From: Maricaulis parjimensis
GTDB taxonomy: Bacteria; Pseudomonadota; Alphaproteobacteria; Caulobacterales; Maricaulaceae
Length of the DNA stretch: 64,000 nucleotides
Assembly: GCF_016817355.1 (NCBI RefSeq)
Contig: NZ_JADOTT010000007.1
Coordinates: forward strand, 91,736-155,735
Reading direction: 5' to 3'
Shown piece by piece: positions 62,147 to 64,000 of the stretch. The number at the start of each line of letters is the position of its first letter. The stretch's first letter is position 1. Position numbers and translations under genes: made by a program. The notes under the pieces are model-generated. The model saw only the letters and a program-made list of their open reading frames with translations. It was not told the DNA's origin and did no database searches.

Positions 62147-62569
62147 ATGGCCCGCCACACTGACCTTCTGACTGATCTTGAATCCGAATTGTTCGAAGCG
62201 CTGGAAGCGGCCGGAGAATGCGGTCTGGACACGATGGATGGTCAGTTTGCTTTCCAGCGGGCGATGACGGCGCTGGATCTGGTGACGCTGGAACGGGTTG
62301 AGCAGATCTATGAGCCGCTGTCCGGGGATCCTGTCACGCGGGACTATATCGCCCATCTGGACAATCAGATTCGCGGCCTCGCGGCGCGGATCGATGTCTT
62401 GCGCACGCGGATCGAGGTCAGCCTGGAAGCCGGGCTGAACGAGGCCGGCAATCTGAAGGGCGAACTGGACCGGATGACCCGGCAATTGCGCGTGCGCTTC
62501 CGCCGCGAAGCGGCGCTGATGCCGGTCTTCCGCGCCTGGCAGGACCGACAGGGCCGTCTCTCCGCTTGA
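62147..62569 (+). CDS. Uncharacterised alpha-helical protein
   Basis: Encodes 140 residues from ATG 62147. Almost wholly helical by composition (DLLTDLESELFEALEAAGEC, IDVLRTRIEVSLEAGLNEAG), no signal, membrane or catalytic motif. Not recognised. The region between it and the preceding gene (136 bp) holds no clear element. Confidence 0.6.
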   Translation: MARHTDLLTDLESELFEALEAAGECGLDTMDGQFAFQRAMTALDLVTLERVEQIYEPLSGDPVTRDYIAHLDNQIRGLAARIDVLRTRIEVSLEAGLNEAGNLKGELDRMTRQLRVRFRREAALMPVFRAWQDRQGRLSA

Positions 62570-62600
62570 CCGCCCTGTCGTAAACGGGCCCCTTGGGGTC

Positions 62601-63077
62601 ATGACCGGCACGATTTCCATGACTGATGAGCAGGCTGCGGCCTGGACGGATTTTTGCCGGGACACCGGTCATGAGGGGCCGCCCGCCTTTGTCGGTCCGT
62701 TCGGCGATGGGCCGGAACTGGCGAATGAATTGCTGGCCCTGATCCTGATCGACCAGAAGACCGCCACTTGCAGCCGGGCCTATTGGTATCAGGTTGAAGG
62801 CCACAAACTCCCCGAAGCCGGCGATAAATGCCTGATCCTGGACGGGACGGGCCGGCCGCGTTGCGTGATCGAGACGGTTTCGGCGCGGATCGCCCCCTTC
62901 TCGAGCGGCGATGCCGATTTTGCCCGCGCCGAGGGAGAAGGAGATCTCAGCTTTGACTGGTGGCGCGCGGCCCATATCGACTATTTCAGCCGGGAAGCCG
63001 AACGGGACGGGCGCACATTCGACCTCGACGAAGACGTCGTGTTCGAGCATTTCCGCCGGATCTGGACCGCGCCATGA
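62601..63077 (+). CDS. ASCH-domain protein
   Basis: Encodes 158 residues. The ASCH fold is supported by LALILIDQKTATCSRAYWYQ, PEAGDKCLILDGTGRPRCVI and AEGEGDLSFDWWRAAHIDYF. ASCH domains resemble PUA and probably bind or process RNA; some act as N4-acetylcytidine amidohydrolases. An ATG 18 bp further in is an alternative start. No partner gene is evident. Confidence 0.8.
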   Translation: MTGTISMTDEQAAAWTDFCRDTGHEGPPAFVGPFGDGPELANELLALILIDQKTATCSRAYWYQVEGHKLPEAGDKCLILDGTGRPRCVIETVSARIAPFSSGDADFARAEGEGDLSFDWWRAAHIDYFSREAERDGRTFDLDEDVVFEHFRRIWTAP

Positions 63078-63177
63078 GAAACGGGCCGGCCTCACCTGGA
63101 GACCAGCCCGTCCATCCCCGCCCGCTAGTGGAGCGCGGCGCCTTCCCGTGGCAGGGAGGCAAAATTCATGATCAGGA

Positions 63178-64000
63178 TCAGCTGGCGGCGCGAACGCCAT
63201 CCACGTCCAGCTCGTACTCCCGGACCTTGCGGTAGAGGGTGGAACGACCAACGCCCAAACGGCGGGCCACTTCACTCATCCGGCCGGCATAGGTCTCGAT
63301 GGCGAACTCGATCAGGTCACGCTCGATATCCTCGAGCGAGCGCAGATTGCCGCGTTCATCCATGATCTCCACCGGTCCCGGTGCGCCGCCCGCCAGGGCG
63401 TCCAACCCGTCCGCACCCGGCATGACCAGGCCCGGAACATCCGTCGCGACCGGAGCCGCGAGGTCCGGCGTCATGCCGGAGATCTGCGGGAAGTCTTCCG
63501 GCTTCAGCACGTCGCCATCGGACAGGATGACGGCGCGGAAGACGGAGTTTTCCAGCTGGCGCACATTACCCGGCCAGTCGAACTGGGACAGGAGCGCATG
63601 GGTTTCCGGCGCGGCATCCTGGATCGACTTGTTTTCCTGGGCGTTGAACCGGCCGATGAAATGGCGGACCAGGTGCGGAATGTCTTCCTTGCGGGCACGC
63701 AGGGAGGGCACTTCGATCGGGAAGACATTGAGACGGTAGAACAGGTCTTCGCGGAAATTGCCCGCCGCCACCTGTTCGGCCAGGTCCCGGTTCGTGGCGG
63801 AGATGATCCGCACATTCACCTTCACCGGGCGCTTGGAACCGACCGGATCGACCTCACCTTCCTGCAGGGCGCGCAGGAGTTTCACCTGCATGTCCAGCGG
63901 AAGCTCGCCGATCTCGTCGAGGAAGAGCGTGCCGCCATCGGCTTCCTGGAACTTGCCCATATGCTTGCCGACCGCACCGGTGAAGGCGCCCTTTTCGTGA
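63178..64000 (-). CDS. Sigma-54-dependent response regulator (TacA/NtrC type), N-terminus cut by window
   Basis: The frame runs to the right edge, so the receiver and the start of the ATPase domain are missing; about 274 residues are visible. The sigma-54 contact loop GAFTGA is at the edge, followed by [20 protein letters not shown] (Walker B), [40 protein letters not shown] and a Fis-type HTH ([20 protein letters not shown]). The family activates sigma-54 promoters by ATP hydrolysis. The C-terminal region resembles TacA of Caulobacter, which drives stalk genes, but NtrC-like relatives are an alternative. Confidence 0.88.
   Translation of the reverse strand, partial: HEKGAFTGAVGKHMGKFQEADGGTLFLDEIGELPLDMQVKLLRALQEGEVDPVGSKRPVKVNVRIISATNRDLAEQVAAGNFREDLFYRLNVFPIEVPSLRARKEDIPHLVRHFIGRFNAQENKSIQDAAPETHALLSQFDWPGNVRQLENSVFRAVILSDGDVLKPEDFPQISGMTPDLAAPVATDVPGLVMPGADGLDALAGGAPGPVEIMDERGNLRSLEDIERDLIEFAIETYAGRMSEVARRLGVGRSTLYRKVREYELDVDGVRAAS

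Overview
The window is GC-rich chromosomal DNA from an alphaproteobacterium, most likely a marine prosthecate member of Caulobacterales (Hyphomonadaceae/Maricaulaceae, Maricaulis-like). The supporting genes are cpdR, gapR, a TacA-like sigma-54 regulator, a stand-alone motA, the 41-residue zinc-less type of ribosomal protein L36, and several TonB receptors. Many genes carry an AAGGGG or GAGG ribosome site about 6-8 nt before the start. The genus is inferred from family resemblance only.

Layout. Bases 1-9.5 kb are a surface-polysaccharide block: the end of a three-domain WbsX/GT4/GT2 protein (cut by the left edge), phosphomannomutase/phosphoglucomutase, UDP-glucose dehydrogenase, galU, a UDP-glucuronate 4-epimerase with a TTG start, and galE. 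Bases 9.6-18.3 kb hold a four-gene type I secretion operon (ABC ATPase, HlyD-like adaptor, TolC-like channel, and a 1407-residue cadherin-repeat/PPC/serralysin/RTX metalloprotease as presumed cargo). kdsD (Kdo synthesis) lies upstream on the same strand. Bases 19.8-27.7 kb carry gpmA, a RibD-like deaminase without a reductase domain, a large pentapeptide-repeat protein, a small heat-shock protein, two exported proteins (one a lipoprotein methyltransferase), hisN, an XRE regulator, N-formylglutamate amidohydrolase and cpdR.

Bases 27.8-34.8 kb hold a large TonB receptor, tRNA-Val(GAC), a Stf0-type sulfotransferase and a divergent histidine kinase/LuxR-type regulator pair. apbC follows at 34.8-35.9 kb. 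Bases 35.9-40.7 kb are a btuB-btuF-btuC-btuD operon behind a cobalamin riboswitch. Then come a GT26 glycosyltransferase, a small secreted protein, mnmC, a serine hydrolase, motA, an MFS transporter, a coupled mltB/DUF1194/DUF1194 operon, an iron-type alcohol dehydrogenase, an SDH-family membrane protease, a methyltransferase, rpmJ with its own promoter and terminator, a HAD phosphatase, a heteromeric-type acyl-CoA dehydrogenase pair, a MASE1 histidine kinase with an overlapping Rcp1-like response regulator, a TPR protein, an alpha/beta hydrolase, gapR, two small uncharacterised genes, an ASCH-domain protein and a sigma-54 activator cut by the right edge.

How it fits together. The left third makes and decorates envelope polysaccharide (GDP/UDP-sugars, glucuronate/galacturonate, Kdo) and exports a large surface or secreted protease. 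The middle and right are housekeeping and cell-cycle genes. No phage, IS, CRISPR or plasmid features were seen. The most unusual items are the cadherin-serralysin type I cargo with a Sec-like N-terminus, the translationally coupled DUF1194-DUF1194-MltB operon, an A10 slippage-prone tract between glycosyltransferase domains, and hairpins over or near ribosome sites (gapR-downstream gene, hsp20, motA, btuB).
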